Of a stretch of 32,751 nucleotides of DNA, positions 1-8,264 are shown in pieces; the stretch's first letter is position 1, and each line of letters begins with the position of its first letter. Origin of the DNA: Alphaproteobacteria bacterium. Its GTDB lineage: Bacteria; Pseudomonadota; Alphaproteobacteria; Thalassobaculales; Thalassobaculaceae. Made by a program: the position numbers and the translations under genes. Below the pieces are notes generated by a model. That model was not told the origin of the DNA. It was given only the letters and a program-made list of their open reading frames with translations, and made no database searches. The stretch covers positions 1-32,751 of the forward strand of contig JAJEAR010000045.1 in NCBI GenBank assembly GCA_022822665.1. The letters are read 5' to 3'.

Positions 1-130
1 CGCGCCGGAAGCTGGTCGGAGAGACGGATTATCCCGGCAGAGCCCCCAAAGGCACCTCGCTGAACGAGACCCGCTCCAACCGGCGGGCCAAGCCCGTCGA
101 CAGATTCACATCAATTGCGGTCGTTGGATA

Positions 131-340
131 TCGAGGCTAGCGAGTTCAAGGGTGTCGGTACTGCTGCCGGACGAGCAAACCGCGCACCACTACGCGCAAC
201 TGCACCTTCAGTTGCGTCGCCAGGGCGCTGCCATTCCGACCAACGATCTCTGGATCGCCGCTCTGGTCGTGCAGCACGATCTTATACTGTGCACCTCCGA
301 CCGCCACTTCCGGCGCCTTTCGCAGATCGTGACGTGTTGA
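131..340 (+). pseudogene. VapC-type PIN toxin, 3' relic
   Basis: This frame reads as the last third of a PIN-domain (VapC) RNase: a stretch resembling 'ASSRVSVLLPDEQTAHHYA' leads into 'IPTNDLWIAALVVQHD' and 'SDRHFRRLSQI', which carry the third and fourth acidic positions of PIN active sites (the D of NDLWIAA and the D of SDRHF). The N-terminal half with the first Asp and the Glu is absent: upstream of about 131 the frame has no PIN-like residues and no start codon with a ribosome site. A GTG at 152 could be called as a start but would give only 62 residues lacking two catalytic acids. It is therefore a truncated, probably inactive relic. No matching antitoxin is seen upstream, although the window begins only 130 bases away. 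Confidence 0.6.
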
Positions 341-613
341 GCGAAATCCCGGTGGGCCTGCGCTGCCAGTTCGTCGGTGGTCCGTCACTGGCGTCGCTCT
401 CTCGCGTGCGCGCCGCCGGCGGCCCTGCGACCTCCTCCAGGTCCATCGGATGTGGTTCGCACCTGTGATGGTTTGGACTCCGGACCGCTCCTCGTCGTCC
501 GGCGTCAGCATGTCGGGCTTCAGCGCCGGGACATGCGCCTGGTTCAGGTAACCGGTTGACTCTCGGAGCACACCCCCCAGCTCTCGCGCCTTCTCTTCGC
601 CGTTCCGCGCCAT
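146..613 (-). CDS. Hypothetical small protein, 3' end uncertain
   Basis: An open frame of 155 codons starts with ATG at 613 behind a good Shine-Dalgarno sequence (GGAGG about 7 bases upstream). The first 45 residues or so, through 'KPDMLTPDDEER', have a normal soluble-protein composition. Beyond that the frame becomes arginine-rich and runs antisense across the VapC relic, which is unlikely for one real protein, so the true product is probably shorter or the gene is frameshifted. I do not recognise a family. It may be another decaying accessory gene in the same toxin-antitoxin scrap region, which otherwise holds nothing recognisable between 341 and 788. Confidence 0.22.
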   Translation of the reverse strand: MARNGEEKARELGGVLRESTGYLNQAHVPALKPDMLTPDDEERSGVQTITGANHIRWTWRRSQGRRRRARERATPVTDHRRTGSAGPPGFRSTRHDLRKAPEVAVGGAQYKIVLHDQSGDPEIVGRNGSALATQLKVQLRVVVRGLLVRQQYRHP

Positions 614-788
614 GACAGTCCTCCGCGATAAGGAAACTTCGCCCGATGTTGGTCTGGTACGTCATGGTGGTGGCCGGCCACGGAACGCGGAAAGCCATGG
701 GGTTTGACCCGCTGCACCCAGGCGCCGGGGCGCCGCGAGTTCCATTCCCTCGAAGCAGCAACGCGACCGTTCCGAGCCCTGTTAACGG

Positions 789-808
789 GGTAGCTATCGG
801 TCGCTACC
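789..808. promoter_or_regulatory. Inverted repeat, likely antitoxin operator
   Basis: GGTAGC and GCTACC form a perfect 6-base inverted repeat with an 8-base spacer. It ends 8 bases before the ATG of the vapB-like gene at 817. Type II antitoxins usually repress their own operon by binding a palindrome here, so an autoregulatory operator is the natural reading. Binding is inferred, not seen. Confidence 0.45.
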
Positions 809-816
809 TTGTCCGC

Positions 817-1112
817 ATGAGATCGGTTGGCATCAAGGTTCTGAATAGCAAGCTGAGCGAATACGTCCGGCTTGCGGCGTCTGGTGAGACGATCCTGGTG
901 ACCGACAGGGACACCAGGTCGTGGCTGAACTCGGCCCGCTCCGGGAGACCCGGAGCCCGGTCCTCGCCGACGCCTTCCTGGCCGACGCGGTGCGCTCCGG
1001 CGTGCTGACGCCGCCGAGGCTGGCCACCTCGGGACCGCCGCCCAAGCCCCCGCCCGTCGCCACGCTCGACGAAATCCTGGCCGATCTGGACCAGAGCCGC
1101 CGCGACTGGTGA
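817..1112 (+). pseudogene. VapB/Phd-like antitoxin, frameshifted
   Basis: The N-terminal part starting at ATG 817 reads MRSVGIKVLNSKLSEYVRLA and continues GETILVTDRD, the typical DNA-binding fold of the Phd/YefM/VapB group. At about 910-920 the frame breaks: the expected continuation VVAELGPLRE is in another frame, consistent with loss of one base within GGACACCAGG. The second piece continues to TGA at 1110-1112 and contains the toxin-neutralising C-terminus ending 'LDEILADLDQSRRDW'. Joined, the product would be about 98 residues, normal for the family. As written, translation from 817 goes into an unrelated frame and ends near 1008. The stop overlaps the GTG of the downstream toxin, the usual coupling. 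A sequencing or assembly error is a real alternative to mutation. Confidence 0.65.
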
Positions 1113-1519
1113 TCTACCTCGATTCGTCCGTCGCGCTCGCGCACCTTCTCGCCGAGGACCGTCAGCCGCCCGCTTCGCTGTGGGAGGAGACGCTGTTTTC
1201 CAGCCGGCTGCTGGAATACGAGATTTGGACCTCGCTGCATTCGCGCGGCCTCGTGGAGTCCTACGGCGAGGCGGCGCGCTGGCTGACCGGGAGGGTCGCG
1301 CTGTTGGAGCTTTCCCCGTCGGTGCTGGCGCGGGCGCTGAATACGTTTCCCGGACCCGACGCGCTGCGCACACTCGACGCCCTGCATCTGGCGTCGTGCT
1401 TGTATCTCGTCGAACACGGGCAGGGGGTCGCGCTCGCGAGCTACGACCGGCGCATGAACGCCGTCGCCCGCGCGATGGATATTCCGCTGTTCGATCCGGA
1501 AGCATCGCGAACCGCATGA
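1109..1519 (+). CDS. vapC: VapC-family PIN-domain RNase toxin
   Basis: A 136-residue PIN-domain protein, normal length for VapC toxins, which are Mg-dependent RNases cutting tRNA or rRNA. All four acidic positions can be placed: D5 in MIYLDSSVAL, E38 in LLEYEIW, D90 in TLDALHLAS and D113 in SYDRRM. The start is GTG at 1109, chosen because it overlaps the antitoxin stop in GTGA and gives the canonical PIN N-terminus at once. The cognate antitoxin just upstream is frameshifted, so an apparently complete toxin stands without an obviously complete partner. Either the frameshift is artefactual, or the toxin is poorly translated because coupling is lost, or another antitoxin protects the cell. Confidence 0.85.
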   Translation: MIYLDSSVALAHLLAEDRQPPASLWEETLFSSRLLEYEIWTSLHSRGLVESYGEAARWLTGRVALLELSPSVLARALNTFPGPDALRTLDALHLASCLYLVEHGQGVALASYDRRMNAVARAMDIPLFDPEASRTA

Positions 1520-1540
1520 TCAGCCACCGGCGCGGTTTTT
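1510..1540 (+). terminator. Possible rho-independent terminator after vapC
   Basis: AACCGC at 1510-1515 can pair with GCGGTT at 1532-1537, with an inner GCC-ACC-GGC hairpin at 1523-1531 and a run of five T at 1536-1540. The 5' arm overlaps the vapC stop codon and a 7-base bulge weakens the stem. The 280 bases from here to the next gene hold no recognisable gene; a TTGACA hexamer lies at 1625-1630 without a convincing -10 box. Confidence 0.25.
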
Positions 1541-1799
1541 GCCACAGGAGCGCATGCGTCCTCTGGCGGGGCCTGTAGGGGACAAGCGTATGATTTTGCC
1601 CGGAAAACCAGCTCGTCCCAGGGTTTGACAACGGTGCATTGCCGGAACAGGCATTCTCTCCGGCACGTGCAGCGACGACGGCATGCGCGGAGACTTTCAC
1701 CGCGCACGCCTCTCGCCTTCGCCCGCGCCGTCGCGCATCATGCGGCGATGATCCCTGCGCGATCGCGTGCAGGACGTACGCAACGGGAGAGCATCGCCG

Positions 1800-3518
1800 A
1801 TGACAGTCGGACAGACCGGTATGGTCGGAACGCGGCACATGGCCGTGGCCGGACACCAGCTCGCCGCGAGCGCCGCGTTCTCGGTGCTGGAAGCGGGCGG
1901 GAACGCAATCGATGCCGGCGTCGCCGGCGGACTGGCGCTCGGGATCCTGGAGAGCGACCTCGTCAGTGTCGCCGGCGTGGCCCCGATCATGGTCTACAGC
2001 GCCGGCTCCGGGACGGTAACCACCATATCGGGTCTCGGCTGGTGGCCGAAGGCAGCCGACATCGGGCATTTCCGGCGCGAGCACGGGGGCGCAATTCCGA
2101 ACGGCGTGCTCAGGACCGTGGTACCGGGCGCGCCGGACGCCTGGATCACGGCCCTGGAGATGTGGGGCCGCATGAGTTTCGGCGAGGTTGCCGCACCGGC
2201 CATTCGTTACGCGCAGAAGGGCTTTCCGATGTATCCGCTGATGGAACGGATCATTGCCGATCACGAGGCCGAGTTCCGCGCAGCACCCGACACCGCGGCG
2301 ATCTTCCTGCCGGGCGGGAGGCTGCCGCGCACCGGTGAGCTGTTCATCCAGGAACAGGCGGCCGCAACCCTGCAGTTCATGGCGGACGAGGAAGCGGCGG
2401 CGGCCCGCTACGGGGGGCGAGTGGCCGGACTGGCCCGCGCGCGCGACGCCTTCTACAAGGGTGATATCGCGCGGCGCATCGTCGAGTGGCAGGAAGCCGA
2501 GGGCGGATGGATGACGCGCGAGGACCTCGCGGGGTTCCGCGTCGGGATCGAGGAGCCGGTACGCGGCCGGTTCGGCGACGCCGAGGTCTTTGCCTGCGGG
2601 CCATGGTGCCAGGGCCCCGCACTGATCGAGGTGCTGAACATCCTCGCCGGCTACGACCTCGAGAAGCTGGGCCACAACTCGGCCGACGCGGTCCATGTCG
2701 CGGTGGAGGCGGTCAAGCTGACCATGGCGGACCGGGATGCCTGGCTGGGCGACCCGCGCTTCGTGGACGTGCCGATCGGAACACTGCTGTCGGACGCCTA
2801 CGCCGGGCTGCGCCGGGCAGAGATCGACATGGCCCGCGCCATGCCGGAAATGCCGCCGCCTGGTGATGCCGGAGCGTGTCGCCCGCGCGCTGCTGCTCCC
2901 GTCCCCACCCCGGAGCAACCGTCGGCCCCGCTTGACACCTCCTACATCTGCGTCGTTGACGAGGAGGGCAACGTCTTCTCGGCAACCCCGTCCGACGGGG
3001 CCTACGGCGGCACGGTGGCGCCGGGCGTCGGCCTTGCGATTTCGTCGCGCGGTTGCCAGTCGTGGACCGACCCGGCCCATGCATCGGCGCTCGCGCCCGG
3101 TAAACGGCCGCGCCTGACCCCGAACCCGGCGCTTGCCATCCTCGACGGCGGGACGCGTTTCGTGCCGTTCGGCACCCCCGGTGGCGACGTGCAGACCCAG
3201 GCCATGTCGCAGTGTCTGATGAACCTCGTGGTCCACGGCATGTCCGCCCAGGAGGCGGTCAGCGCTCCCCGGTATGCCAGCTACAGCTTCCCCTCCTCCT
3301 TCGAACCGCACGCCTACTTCCCCGGCCTGCTGAAGCTCGAGGCAGCCCTTGGCGGGGATGTCGGCGATGACCTCGCACGGCGTGGCCACGGTATCGAGTG
3401 GTGGCCGGATCACGTATGGCTGGCCGGGTCGGTCTGCATGATCGATGCCGACCGGGAGCGGGGAATACTGGGCGGCGGTGCCGACCCCCGCCGCATGGCC
3501 TGCGCCGTCGGTGCGTGA
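1800..3518 (+). CDS. Gamma-glutamyltransferase-like Ntn hydrolase
   Basis: A 572-residue member of the gamma-glutamyltranspeptidase/acylase family, made as a proenzyme that cuts itself before a catalytic Thr. The N-terminal part has the family signature 'HQLAASAAFSVLEAGGNAIDA' in shortened form (AASAAFSVLEAGGNAIDAG). The predicted autoprocessing nucleophile is T380 in LDTSYICVVDEEGNVFS, followed by PRLTPNPALAI and GTPGGDVQ near the C-terminus. There is no signal peptide, unlike classical periplasmic GGT, so it probably acts in the cytoplasm on gamma-glutamyl or acyl amides. ATG 1800 was chosen over an upstream frame-open ATG at 1767 because it has a GGGAGA ribosome site and begins the conserved region. 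It stands alone; the next gene is convergent. The exact substrate is not determined. Confidence 0.9.
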   Translation: MTVGQTGMVGTRHMAVAGHQLAASAAFSVLEAGGNAIDAGVAGGLALGILESDLVSVAGVAPIMVYSAGSGTVTTISGLGWWPKAADIGHFRREHGGAIPNGVLRTVVPGAPDAWITALEMWGRMSFGEVAAPAIRYAQKGFPMYPLMERIIADHEAEFRAAPDTAAIFLPGGRLPRTGELFIQEQAAATLQFMADEEAAAARYGGRVAGLARARDAFYKGDIARRIVEWQEAEGGWMTREDLAGFRVGIEEPVRGRFGDAEVFACGPWCQGPALIEVLNILAGYDLEKLGHNSADAVHVAVEAVKLTMADRDAWLGDPRFVDVPIGTLLSDAYAGLRRAEIDMARAMPEMPPPGDAGACRPRAAAPVPTPEQPSAPLDTSYICVVDEEGNVFSATPSDGAYGGTVAPGVGLAISSRGCQSWTDPAHASALAPGKRPRLTPNPALAILDGGTRFVPFGTPGGDVQTQAMSQCLMNLVVHGMSAQEAVSAPRYASYSFPSSFEPHAYFPGLLKLEAALGGDVGDDLARRGHGIEWWPDHVWLAGSVCMIDADRERGILGGGADPRRMACAVGA

Positions 3519-3601
3519 CCGGTACCCGCGCGAAATTCCCGGCGCCGGCCTGTACAGGGATGAGACAGGCGGACGCCTTCGGGGGCCGTGCCTGCGCCCG
3601 G

Positions 3602-4651
3602 TCAGTCCCCGGAGCGCAGTGACCGCATCGCCTCGCCGACCGCGCTGACAGCGGTCGCGATGCCGTTCGCGTCGACGTCGAGATGGGTCACGGCGCGCAG
3701 CCGGTTCGGCCCCATCGCCCCGATCCGCACCCCGTGTTCGAGCAGTGCCTCGGAGAGCCGGTCAGCCTCCACGTCGACATCGAAATACACCATGTTGGTC
3801 TCGACCGCGGACAGGTCGACATGCACGCCGGGCACCTCGCCGATGCCCTCGGCCAGGCGGCGGGCGTTGTCATGGTCTTCGGCCAGGCGCTCGACGTTGT
3901 GACGCAGCGCGTAGACCCCGCCGGCCGCGATGATCCCCGCCTGCCGCATGGCGCCGCCGAACTGGTGCTTGTGGCGGCGGGCCTCGGCGATGAACTCCGT
4001 CGAACCCGCCAGCACGCCGCCTACGGGCGCGCCGAGACCCTTGCTCATGTCGATCCACACCGAATCGAAGTCGCGGGCGAAGGCGGATGCCGGCTGGCCG
4101 CTGGCGACGACGGCGTTCATCAGCCGCGCGCCGTCCATGTGGGTCGCGAGACCGGCGGCACGCGCGGCAGCCGTCACCTCGGCCAGGTCATCGAGGTCCC
4201 ACACCGCACCGCCGCCGAGATTGGTGGTGTTCTCGACCGAGAGCAGCCGGGAACGCTGCTCGTGGTTGCCGATCCTGCGGATGGCGCCGCGAACCTGTTC
4301 GGCACCGAACATGCCGCGCGCACCGTCAATGGTGCGCAGCATGACGCCCGAGAGCGCAGCGGGAGCTCCGGTCTCGAAATGCATCGCGTGGCTCCAGGCG
4401 TGAAGGATGATCTCGTCGCCCGGCGAGGTGTGGGTTCGATAGGCGATCTCGTTGCACATGGTCCCGGACGGCAGGAACAGGGCCGCCTGCTTTCCCAGCA
4501 GGTCAGCGACCATGTGGCAGAGCTCGAGCACGGTCGGGTCCTCGTCGCGCTGCTCGTCACCGACCTCTGCTCCGGCCATCGCGGTCCGCATTGCCGGTGA
4601 CGGCCGGGTCTGGGTGTCGCTGTAGAGATCGACGGTGAGGTTCCTGGCCAT
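3602..4651 (-). CDS. ltaE: Low-specificity L-threonine aldolase
   Basis: A 349-residue PLP enzyme of the beta-eliminating lyase/threonine aldolase family, which splits L-threonine or L-allo-threonine to glycine and acetaldehyde. The N-terminal 'DLYSDTQTRPSPAMR' and 'GDEQRDEDPTVLELE'-like motifs (here GDEQRDEDPTVLELC), the HMDGAR motif at 171-176 that holds the PLP pyridine ring, and the Schiff-base lysine K204 in WIDMSKGLGAP are all present. The start ATG has a GGAG site 8 to 10 bases upstream. It is convergent with the gamma-glutamyltransferase-like gene and lies 93 bases upstream of the 3' end of mgtE on the same strand. Preference for L-threonine or the allo form cannot be read from sequence. 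Confidence 0.92.
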   Translation of the reverse strand: MARNLTVDLYSDTQTRPSPAMRTAMAGAEVGDEQRDEDPTVLELCHMVADLLGKQAALFLPSGTMCNEIAYRTHTSPGDEIILHAWSHAMHFETGAPAALSGVMLRTIDGARGMFGAEQVRGAIRRIGNHEQRSRLLSVENTTNLGGGAVWDLDDLAEVTAAARAAGLATHMDGARLMNAVVASGQPASAFARDFDSVWIDMSKGLGAPVGGVLAGSTEFIAEARRHKHQFGGAMRQAGIIAAGGVYALRHNVERLAEDHDNARRLAEGIGEVPGVHVDLSAVETNMVYFDVDVEADRLSEALLEHGVRIGAMGPNRLRAVTHLDVDANGIATAVSAVGEAMRSLRSGD

Positions 4652-4744
4652 TGTGCGCGCTCCTGTGTTGCGGGACGTCCCGGTGTCAGGCGCAGAGCCT
4701 ATCGGCGCAGCGGCGCCGGTGCCAGCGGCCGTGCATGCCGGACG

Positions 4745-6256
4745 CTACAGCAGGAAAAACGCCGCGAGCCCGAGAAAACTCATGAAACCCACGACGTCGG
4801 TGACGGTGGTGAGGAACACCGTCGAGGCGATCGCCGGGTCGAGCCGGAACCGGTCGAGACCGATCGGGATCAGCGCACCCATCACCCCGGCCACCAGCAG
4901 GTTCACGATCATGGCGGCACCCAGGATCAGCGCGATGCGCTCGTCGCCGAACCAGAACCAGCTGACGGTGCCGGCGATCACGGCGAAGGCGAGCCCGTTG
5001 AGCGACCCGACCGTGGTCTCCTTGACGACGAACTTCGTTGCGTTGGTGGAGGTGAGTTCGCGCATGGCGAGCGCGCGGACCGCGACCGTCAGTGACTGGG
5101 TGCCGGCATTGCCGCCCATCGACGCGACAATCGGCATCAGGACCGCGAGCGCCACCATCTTTTCGATGCTGGACTCGAACAGTCCGATCACGATCGAGGC
5201 CAGGATCGCGGTGCACAGGTTGACCGCCAGCCAGGAGAACCGCGAGCGCGAGGTGTCCAGCAGCCCGCCGTGAAGATCGTCCTCCACCACGCCGCCGAGG
5301 CGCATCAGGTCTTCTTCCGCTTCCTCGTCGATCACCTCGACCACGTCGTCAACGGTGATCATACCGGCAAGACGTCCGTCCGGATGGATCACCGGCGCGG
5401 AGACCAGCCCGTACTGCCGGAACAGCAGTGCGATTTCCTCCTGATCGGTGTCGACCGGGATCATGTGCAGGGTGGGGTCCATGATGTCGGCGACCAGGAC
5501 CGGCCGCTTGGAACGCAACAGGTGGCTGAGGGCCAGCCTGCCGAGCGGGCGACCGTCATCGTCCACGACGAACAGGTCGTAGAAGTCCTCCGGCAGGTCC
5601 CCACCGGTCCGCAGGAAGTCGATGGTCTGCCCGACCGTCCATTCCAGCGGGACCGACACGTGCTCCCGCTGCATGAGCCTGCCGGCGGAATCGTCTTCGT
5701 AGGCAAGCCCCTGTTCGAGCAGGCGGCGTTCGCTCTCGGGAAACGCGCCGAGGACCAGTTGCCGGTCCTCGCGGTCGAGCTCGCCGATGACATCCACCGC
5801 GTCGTCCGATGCCAGTGCAACGACCGAGTTCGCCAGGACGTCGTCGTCGAGGTACCCGATCACGCTCTCGCGCACCGTCTCGTCGAGTTCTCGCAGGATA
5901 TCGGGATCAAAGAAACGGCCGACGATGGTGACCAGCAGCCTGCGGTCCTCTCCCGAGTGGCGTTCGATGAGATCGGCGAAGTCGGCCGGATGAAGCGGGC
6001 GGACCAGCCGGTAGAGCCGCCTGCCCCTGCGTTCGGCGATGGCGCGTGCGACCGCTTCCTCGAGTTCCGGCGTCAGCCCGTAGAGCCTGGGGCGTGCCTT
6101 CGGTTCGCGGTTCGCGACCTCGCGCCGCAGTTCCCTGACCTGGCGCTCGAGTTTCTTGCGCCGACGCCGTTCCCGGCGCAGGCGGGTCACGGTCTTGTGC
6201 GCCGCGGACAAACCGCGGCGTGGACGATCCCGCTCCCGGCTTCCGTCGCTCGCCAT
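4745..6256 (-). CDS. mgtE: MgtE-family magnesium transporter
   Basis: A 503-residue inner-membrane Mg2+ channel. Order: a basic, charged region at 1-75 rich in RRERRRRKKLERQVREL, the MgtE N superhelical domain from about 80 to 200, paired CBS domains from about 210 to 330 that sense cytosolic Mg2+, then five membrane helices to the C-terminus. The pore signatures ASMGGNAGTQSL and TTVTDVVGFMSFLGLA, including the Asp of the ion site, are intact. ATG 6256 was chosen because it follows GGGAGGCGGAACAGGC, and because the longer open frame to 6406 would run into the tRNA gene. The extra basic segment before the MgtE N domain is longer than usual and looks helical or coiled-coil. Regulation would be by ligand gating; no Mg riboswitch was seen. 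Confidence 0.93.
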   Translation of the reverse strand: MASDGSRERDRPRRGLSAAHKTVTRLRRERRRRKKLERQVRELRREVANREPKARPRLYGLTPELEEAVARAIAERRGRRLYRLVRPLHPADFADLIERHSGEDRRLLVTIVGRFFDPDILRELDETVRESVIGYLDDDVLANSVVALASDDAVDVIGELDREDRQLVLGAFPESERRLLEQGLAYEDDSAGRLMQREHVSVPLEWTVGQTIDFLRTGGDLPEDFYDLFVVDDDGRPLGRLALSHLLRSKRPVLVADIMDPTLHMIPVDTDQEEIALLFRQYGLVSAPVIHPDGRLAGMITVDDVVEVIDEEAEEDLMRLGGVVEDDLHGGLLDTSRSRFSWLAVNLCTAILASIVIGLFESSIEKMVALAVLMPIVASMGGNAGTQSLTVAVRALAMRELTSTNATKFVVKETTVGSLNGLAFAVIAGTVSWFWFGDERIALILGAAMIVNLLVAGVMGALIPIGLDRFRLDPAIASTVFLTTVTDVVGFMSFLGLAAFFLL

Positions 6257-6376
6257 GCCTGTTCCGCCTCCCGGTTCGCACGCCCCGGGCCTCGCAGGGG
6301 CCGCCGAACCGGGCCTGATCGTCTGTTGCCTGGTGATGGACACGTGCCCGGCCCGGTGCCGCAACCGGGCGGGGCA

Positions 6377-6463
6377 TGGTGCGGTCGAGAAGACTCGAAC
6401 TTCCACCCGGTTTCCCGGACAGCGACCTCAACGCTGCGCGTCTACCAATTCCGCCACGACCGC
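6377..6463 (-). tRNA. tRNA-Leu (anticodon GAG)
   Basis: The minus strand folds into a class II tRNA. The acceptor arm GCGGTCG pairs with CGACCGC, the D-arm region reads TGGCGGAATTGGTAGACGC, the anticodon stem CAGCG/CGCTG encloses the loop TTGAGGT with anticodon GAG, a variable arm CCGGGAAACCGG follows, and the T-arm contains GTTCGAGTC. The discriminator is A and the CCA tail is encoded at 6377-6379. The long variable arm and the anticodon identify tRNA-Leu reading CUC and CUU. It lies between the divergent mgtE and lipB genes. Confidence 0.96.
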
Positions 6464-6549
6464 ACTATTCTCCCGGCCGGGTCCCCGACCCCCCGGAGGT
6501 TGCGGGGAATTAGCAAATCCGGACGGGACAATCAAGCAGGCGACCGCTG

Positions 6550-7239
6550 ATGCAAGGCTGCCGCAGCCCCGACGACGTCATCGAATGGCGATTCTCCGAC
6601 CGGCCGGTCGACTACGCCGAAGCCGTGCAGGAGATGGAGCAGCGCGCGCATGACATCAGGTGGAAGGAGGCGCCGGAACTCGTGTGGCTGCTCGAGCATC
6701 CGCCACTGTACACCGCGGGGACCAGCGCCCGGTCGGTCGATCTCCTGTCGCCCGGACGGTTTCCGGTCCACCGCACCGGGCGCGGCGGGCAGTATACCTA
6801 CCATGGACCGGGCCAGCGCGTGGCCTACGTGATGCTGGACCTTGCGCGCCGTCGCCCCGACGTGCGCTGCTACGTGCACTCGCTGGAGGACTGGCTCATC
6901 GCGGCGCTCGCCCGGTTCAACGTCACCGGCACCCGATCGCAGGGCAAGGTCGGGATCTGGGTGCCGCGGACCGACCGGAACGCACCGGCGCGCCAGGACA
7001 AGATCGCGGCGATAGGGGTCCGGATCCGGCGCTGGGTTACCCTGCACGGAGTGTCCCTGAACGTGGCGCCGGACCTCGAGCATTTCGGGGGCATCGTTCC
7101 CTGCGGTGTCCGGGACGGGGGTGTGACCAGCCTCGAGGATCTCGGGGTACTGGTCTCCATCCCCGAGGTGGACGTCGTGCTGAAGGAGAGCTTCGGGGAG
7201 TGTTTCGGGCCGGGCACCCGGATGGCGCGGGCTGCCTGA
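6550..7239 (+). CDS. lipB: Lipoyl(octanoyl) transferase
   Basis: A 229-residue LipB, which moves octanoyl from acyl carrier protein to the lipoyl domains of 2-oxoacid dehydrogenases and GcvH, the first step of lipoate synthesis; LipA then inserts sulfur. The signatures are [12 protein letters not shown] at 78-89, the catalytic lysine K151 in QDKIAAIGV and the acyl-thioester cysteine C185 in GGIVPCG. The length is normal for alphaproteobacteria. The start ATG is 10 bases after a short AGCAGG sequence, a weak ribosome site. The gene is transcribed away from tRNA-Leu and is 98 bases upstream of metA, perhaps in one transcript. lipA is not in the window. Confidence 0.94.
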   Translation: MQGCRSPDDVIEWRFSDRPVDYAEAVQEMEQRAHDIRWKEAPELVWLLEHPPLYTAGTSARSVDLLSPGRFPVHRTGRGGQYTYHGPGQRVAYVMLDLARRRPDVRCYVHSLEDWLIAALARFNVTGTRSQGKVGIWVPRTDRNAPARQDKIAAIGVRIRRWVTLHGVSLNVAPDLEHFGGIVPCGVRDGGVTSLEDLGVLVSIPEVDVVLKESFGECFGPGTRMARAA

Positions 7240-7337
7240 CGGCGCCGTCGCCAGGGAGGCGGGTGTGGAAATTGGGCCGCTCATCCAGTACATCAACGCT
7301 ACAGCTCTCCGGTCCATGTTCTGACAGGCGTCCTGCC

Positions 7338-8264
7338 ATGCCAATCAAGATTCCCGAGGATCTCCCGGCAACCGAGATCCTGGAAAAAGAGGGTGTTCTC
7401 CTGATCAGGGAACAGGATGCCATCCGCCAGGACATCCGTCCGATACGGATCGCCCTTCTCAACCTGATGCCGAAGAAGATCGAGACCGAGACCCAGATCG
7501 CCCGCATGCTTGCCGGTTCCCCGCTGCAGATCGAGATGACACTGGTCACGCCGACGGGCTGGCAGCCGCGCAACACCCCGCGCGAGCACATGCTGGACTT
7601 CTACCGGGAGTTTGCCGAGATCAGGGACGAGAAGTTCGATGGACTGATCGTGACCGGGGCGCCGATCGAACAACTGCCCTTCGAGGAGGTCGCGTACTGG
7701 GAGGAACTGTGCGAGATCTTCGACTGGTCGCGGCGACACGTGCACGGGCTGTTCAACCTGTGCTGGGGCGCCCAGGCGGCGCTGCATCATTTCTACGGCA
7801 TCCCGAAGTACCAGCTGCCGGAGAAACGGTTCGGCGTCTATCCGCACCGGGTGCGCCGGAGCCGGTCGCTGCTGACCCGCGGCCTTGACGACGTGACCGA
7901 CGTTCCGGTCTCGCGCCATACCGAGAACCGCATCGAGGACTTCGCGGCATTTCCCAATCTCGACATCCTGATCGAGTCGGACGAGGCCGGACTGTGCCTG
8001 ATCCACGACCGCGAACTCAGGCACGTGCACATGTTCAACCATCTCGAGTACGACTCGATGACCCTGCACGTCGAATACCGCCGCGACCTCGACGCCAACC
8101 AGCCGATCAGCCCGCCGCGCTACTACTATCCCGACGACGATCCGGATCTGACACCGGTCAACAGGTGGCGCAGCGCCGGCCACCTGCTGTTTTCCAACTG
8201 GATCAACCAGGTCTACCAGGCGACCCCGTTCGATATCGCCCGGATCGGTACCGACGCGGGCTGA
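7338..8264 (+). CDS. metAA: Homoserine O-acetyltransferase (MetA type)
   Basis: A 308-residue MetA-family enzyme activating homoserine for methionine synthesis. The nucleophile is C142 in FNLCWGAQA, and the triad partners lie in HMFNHLEYD. Position 111 is Glu in [13 protein letters not shown]; in this family Glu-111 marks acetyl-CoA users and Gly-111 succinyl-CoA users (known from the Bacillus cereus and E. coli enzymes), so acetylation is inferred. The start at 7338 gives the conserved [11 protein letters not shown]; no clear Shine-Dalgarno precedes it, and CAGG-CGT-CCTG forms a tiny hairpin just before the ATG. I looked for a SAM-II riboswitch in the 98 bases upstream and saw none. The open frame continues upstream inside lipB, but that part is a shadow. 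Confidence 0.93.
   Translation: MPIKIPEDLPATEILEKEGVLLIREQDAIRQDIRPIRIALLNLMPKKIETETQIARMLAGSPLQIEMTLVTPTGWQPRNTPREHMLDFYREFAEIRDEKFDGLIVTGAPIEQLPFEEVAYWEELCEIFDWSRRHVHGLFNLCWGAQAALHHFYGIPKYQLPEKRFGVYPHRVRRSRSLLTRGLDDVTDVPVSRHTENRIEDFAAFPNLDILIESDEAGLCLIHDRELRHVHMFNHLEYDSMTLHVEYRRDLDANQPISPPRYYYPDDDPDLTPVNRWRSAGHLLFSNWINQVYQATPFDIARIGTDAG

Noticed and set aside
3..140. Open frame entering from the left edge and ending in TAG at 138-140
   Set aside because: Only 45 codons are visible, with no recognised motif; could be the end of a gene but cannot be supported.
804..3413. Very long minus-strand open frame (869 codons) antisense to vapBC and the gamma-glutamyltransferase gene
   Set aside because: Composition is Arg/Gly/His/Pro-rich without motifs; it is the usual antisense shadow in high-GC DNA, while the plus-strand gene has clear family motifs.
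5270..6550. Plus-strand open frame of 426 codons opposite mgtE
   Set aside because: It runs through the tRNA gene and mirrors mgtE codon structure; no motifs or ribosome site.
7240..7337. SAM-II type riboswitch before metA
   Set aside because: Searched by eye for its conserved GCTAAA-type segments and pseudoknot; not present.
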